The notes under the pieces are model-generated. The model saw only the letters and a list, made by a program, of their open reading frames with translations, did not search any database and was not told the origin of the DNA. A DNA stretch of 34,122 nt from Actinomycetes bacterium (lineage in GTDB: Bacteria; Actinomycetota; Actinomycetes; Actinomycetales; Cellulomonadaceae): assembly GCA_021793675.1 (NCBI GenBank), contig JAJYSG010000022.1, positions 1 to 34,122 on the forward strand. The letters run 5' to 3'. This document shows positions 31,709 through 34,122 of this stretch, in pieces; the stretch's first letter is position 1, and the number at the start of each line of letters is the position of its first letter. Position numbers and translations under genes: made by a program.

Positions 31709-32062
31709 GTGGTCGAGATGAGCAGGGAGGACTTCGAGGACGCCGTCCGCGACGCGCTCGACGAGATCCCCGACGAGCTCGCGGAGATCATGGATAACGT
31801 CGTCGTGCTCGTCGAGGACGAGGCCCCGCCGGACGGCCCAGAGCTGCTGGGGCTCTACGAGGGCACGCCCCTGACGGAGCGCACCAGCTGGTGGGCCGCC
31901 GGTTCGCTGCCGGACCGCATCACGGTCTTCCGCAACCCGACCCTCGCCGTCTGCCGGGACCGTGACGAGGTGGTCGCCGAGGTGGCGGTCACGGTGATCC
32001 ACGAGATCGCGCACCACTTCGGCATCGACGACGAGCGGCTCGGTGAGCTCGGCTGGGACTGA
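31709..32062 (+). CDS. Zincin-like metallopeptidase family protein
   Basis: The 117 residues have the zinc motif H98-E99-IA-H102 followed by HFGIDDERL, whose Asp107/108 may be the third ligand. The N-terminus is acidic and helical (FEDAVRDALDEIPDELAEIM) and the middle carries LLGLYEGTPLTER and ITVFRNP. This is the minimal-gluzincin family (formerly DUF1025), probably a cytoplasmic protease with unknown substrate. It commonly lies next to tRNA genes in actinobacteria. GTG 31709 follows CATGAT by six bases (leaderless); ATG 31718 is an alternative. Confidence 0.88.
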   Translation: MVEMSREDFEDAVRDALDEIPDELAEIMDNVVVLVEDEAPPDGPELLGLYEGTPLTERTSWWAAGSLPDRITVFRNPTLAVCRDRDEVVAEVAVTVIHEIAHHFGIDDERLGELGWD

Positions 32063-32150
32063 ACGGTTGGGCGCCGACGGCACGGCCGTCGGCCTGGCGT
32101 GGCGCGCCGGGCCGCGCCCGTTCCGGTCGAGGGTCGGGGATGATCGGGGG

Positions 32151-33065
32151 ATGGCATCCGACGACCACGGGCACCTGACCGCGGCGCAGGCTCACCGCGG
32201 CCGACTGGCCTGGGTGCTCGCCATCACGAGCGTCGTGCTGGTGGCGCAGGTCGTCGGCGGGCTCGTCTCGGGGTCGTTCGCGCTGCTGGCGGACGCCGGG
32301 CACATGCTCACCGACGCCGCCGGGCTGCTGCTGGCGCTGCTCGCCACCCGGCTCGCGGCCCGGCCCGCCACGGCGCGCCGCACGTTCGGCTGGCAGCGCG
32401 CCGAGGTGCTCGCGGCCATGGTCAACGGCATGGTCGTCGCCGGTGTCGGCGTCGTCGTGCTCGTCGAGGGGATCGGCCGGGCCCTGCACCCCCGGCCCGT
32501 GCAGGCCGGTCTCATGCTCGCCGTGGCGCTCGTCGGGCTGGCGGCGAACGCCGCGGGGCTGTCGCTGCTGCACCGGGGACAGGGCGAGTCCATCACGGTG
32601 CGCGGGGCGTACCTCGAGGTGCTGGGTGACCTGCTGGGGTCCGTGGCGGTGGTCGCCGCCGCGCTCGTCGTGCTGGCCACCGGGTTCACGCGGGCCGACG
32701 GCATCGCCTCGGTGCTCGTCGGCCTGGTCATCCTGCCGCGCGCGGCGGTGCTGCTGCGGCAGGTCGCTGCCGTGCTGCTGGAGGCCGCTCCGGAGGGCGT
32801 CGACCTGCGTGCGGTGCGGGCGCACATCGTCGGGGTGCCGGGCGTGCGCGAGGTTCACGACCTGCACGCGTGGACCATCACGTCCGGGGTGCCGGTGCTC
32901 TCGGCCCACATCGTCGTGCGCGACGAGGTGCTGGCCGCCGGCGAGACGGGCGCCGTGCTGGACGCGCTCGGCGAGTGCCTGGCCGGCCACTTCGACGTGG
33001 CGCACTGCACGTTCCAGATCGAGCCGGCGGCGCACGCCGCCCACGAGTCAGCGACGCACCAGTAG
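32151..33065 (+). CDS. Cation diffusion facilitator (CzcD-like) metal exporter
   Basis: The 304 residues have six membrane helices and a cytoplasmic C-terminal domain, the CDF layout. It exports Zn2+ or related divalent cations in exchange for protons. Site residues in helix 2 are H51 and D55 (DAGHMLTD). In helix 5 the usual His-xxx-Asp is E156-xxx-D160 (YLEVLGD), a variant I have seen in actinobacterial members. HDLHAWTITSGVPVLSAHIV is the C-terminal metal-sensing region, and the His-rich ends (DDHGH; HAAHESATHQ) may bind metal. ATG 32151 follows GATGAT/GGGGG by 0-6 bases. Confidence 0.9.
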   Translation: MASDDHGHLTAAQAHRGRLAWVLAITSVVLVAQVVGGLVSGSFALLADAGHMLTDAAGLLLALLATRLAARPATARRTFGWQRAEVLAAMVNGMVVAGVGVVVLVEGIGRALHPRPVQAGLMLAVALVGLAANAAGLSLLHRGQGESITVRGAYLEVLGDLLGSVAVVAAALVVLATGFTRADGIASVLVGLVILPRAAVLLRQVAAVLLEAAPEGVDLRAVRAHIVGVPGVREVHDLHAWTITSGVPVLSAHIVVRDEVLAAGETGAVLDALGECLAGHFDVAHCTFQIEPAAHAAHESATHQ

Positions 33066-33073
33066 GAGCGGAC

Positions 33074-33976
33074 ATGGTCGGGGTCGGGGTCGTCATCCTG
33101 CCGCAGGAGCGGTGGGCGATGCAGCGAGAGCAGTGGCTCGAGGCCGAGGACATGGGGTTCGACCACGCCTGGACCTACGACCACCTCGCCTGGCGGTCGC
33201 TCGCCGATGAGCCGTGGTTCGCCACGGTGCCGCTGCTCGCTGCCGCCGCAGCGGTGACCCACCGGATCCGGCTCGGCACCTGGGTGGCCTCACCCAACTT
33301 CCGGCACCCCGTGCCCTTCGCCAAGGACGTCATGGGGCTCGACGACGTCTCCGGCGGACGGTTCGTGCTCGGTGTCGGCGCCGGCGGCGAGGGCCGGGAC
33401 GCCGCCGTGCTGGGTCCGCCACCGTCCCGGGGCGAGCGGCACCGGCGGTTCGCCGCCTTCCTGGCCCTGCTCGACGAGCTGCTCACGTACCCGGTGACGG
33501 ACGTCGCGGGTGACGTCTACACGGCGCACGAGGCGCGGATGATCCCCGGCACCATCGCCCGGCCCCGGCCGCCGTTCGTCGTGGCGGCGAACGGCCCCAA
33601 GGCCATGGCCCTGGCGGCGCGCTACGGGCAGGGCTGGGCGACGTACGGGCCGTCGCTGGACCTCGAGGGCTCCGGATCGGCTGCCGACCAGGAGCGGTGG
33701 TGGGACGGGCTGGCGGCGATGGTCGAGCGGTTCGACGCCGTCGCCGCCGCGGCCGGTCGCACCGACCGCATCACGCGGTGGCTGTCGCTCGACGGTGCCC
33801 CGGTGTTCTCGCTCGTCTCCGTCGAGACCGCGGTGGAGGGCATCGAGCGTGCCGCGGCGCTCGGGTTCGACGAGGTCGTGGTGCACCGGCCGCGCGCGGC
33901 GGGCGTGTATGCGGGCTCGTCATCCGCCTACGCGGCGCTGGGGGACCGGCTGGCGGGGCTGCGGTCCCTCGGCTGA
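33074..33976 (+). CDS. LLM class flavin-dependent oxidoreductase
   Basis: This 300-residue luciferase-like TIM barrel starts MVGVGVVILPQERWAM with ATG 33074 after GGAG, eight bases past the CDF stop. Signatures are EAEDMGFDHAWTYDHLAWR, RIRLGTWVASPNFRHPVPFA, LDDVSGGRFVLGVGAGGEG and PFVVAANGPKAMALAARYGQ. It uses FMN or F420. Its coupling with a metal exporter is probably positional rather than functional. Differs in sequence from the LLM protein at 6083. Confidence 0.85.
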   Translation: MVGVGVVILPQERWAMQREQWLEAEDMGFDHAWTYDHLAWRSLADEPWFATVPLLAAAAAVTHRIRLGTWVASPNFRHPVPFAKDVMGLDDVSGGRFVLGVGAGGEGRDAAVLGPPPSRGERHRRFAAFLALLDELLTYPVTDVAGDVYTAHEARMIPGTIARPRPPFVVAANGPKAMALAARYGQGWATYGPSLDLEGSGSAADQERWWDGLAAMVERFDAVAAAAGRTDRITRWLSLDGAPVFSLVSVETAVEGIERAAALGFDEVVVHRPRAAGVYAGSSSAYAALGDRLAGLRSLG

Positions 33977-33979
33977 GCG

Positions 33980-34122
33980 TCAGTGCGCCGAGCGGGCCTG
34001 CCAGGCGGAGCGCACCATGTCCTCGAGCGTGTGGCGCATCGCCCAGCCGAGGTCACGGGCGGCGAGCTCGCCGGAGGCGACGATCCGGGCGGGGTCGCCG
34101 GGCCGTCGCGGACCGATCTCCG
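33980..34122 (-). CDS. galE: UDP-glucose 4-epimerase, C-terminal end (partial)
   Basis: The last 47 residues are visible, including GPRRPGDPARIVASGELAAR, DLGWAMRHTLEDMVRSAW and a short tail. The GPRRPGDPA...LGW phrase is characteristic of the GalE C-terminus. The enzyme interconverts UDP-glucose and UDP-galactose. The rest of the gene lies beyond the window edge. Convergent with the LLM gene, 3 bases between stops. Confidence 0.85.
   Translation of the reverse strand, partial: EIGPRRPGDPARIVASGELAARDLGWAMRHTLEDMVRSAWQARSAH

Noticed and set aside
1-34122. CRISPR arrays, rRNA genes or riboswitches
   Set aside because: I saw no regularly spaced repeats, no rRNA sequence and no leader resembling a known riboswitch class.

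Overview
The window is a high-GC actinobacterial chromosome segment. The bldC, DUF3073, InhA-type enoyl reductase and GTG-rich gene starts fit a Cellulomonas-like member of the Micrococcales; the genus is an inference. Many genes appear leaderless: a TANNNT-like -10 box sits 5-7 bases before the start codon. Other genes carry clear Shine-Dalgarno sequences.

Left core (1-14177): an unrecognised gene end, an RNB-family ribonuclease, a lipoprotein esterase divergent from a VanY-type D,D-carboxypeptidase, a sterol-carrier-like protein, a membrane protein, a TetR regulator divergent from an SDR plus flavin/F420 oxidoreductase pair with two matching operators, purF-purM, DUF3073, bldC, a DUF3618/Holin-X envelope pair, a possible 64-residue small protein, an InhA-like enoyl-ACP reductase, and a nitronate monooxygenase behind a striking tandem palindrome.

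Island (14218-31369): a 40-bp perfect direct repeat of the 3' half of tRNA-Phe, together with its terminator, brackets about 17.1 kb. This is the pattern left by integration into the 3' end of tRNA-Phe(GAA). No integrase is recognisable. The left edge holds a frameshifted, truncated ISL3-type transposase. The centre (15.4-27.1 kb) is a coherent sugar-acid/tetrose catabolic locus: SDR; a DUF1537 four-carbon-acid-sugar kinase fused in frame to an LtnD-type 3-hydroxyacid dehydrogenase; a TIM-barrel isomerase/decarboxylase-like enzyme; a 3-hydroxyacyl-CoA/L-gulonate dehydrogenase-like enzyme; a 34-residue single-TM protein; an ACS-family MFS transporter; an Asp/Glu-racemase-like protein; a FadR/FCD regulator; and a DhaKL-RpiB-TpiA trio matching the known L-erythrulose kinase/isomerase set LerK-DerI-LerI. 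Three promoters share a TCCTATAG core and probably form one regulon. The likely outcome is import of a C4 (or branched C5) sugar acid or polyol, oxidation, decarboxylation or phosphorylation, and delivery to D-erythrose 4-phosphate and/or triose phosphate. The right part of the island (27.2-31.3 kb) is decaying accessory DNA: a nonsense-broken toxin-like gene with an intact HTH partner, a small membrane protein, a frameshifted gene, a truncated AAA ATPase, an intact Phd/PIN toxin-antitoxin pair, and a stand-alone PASTA protein.

Right core (31330-34122): a tRNA Glu-Asp-Phe operon on the minus strand with a good promoter, a zincin-like metallopeptidase, a cation diffusion facilitator, a luciferase-like oxidoreductase, and the 3' end of galE.
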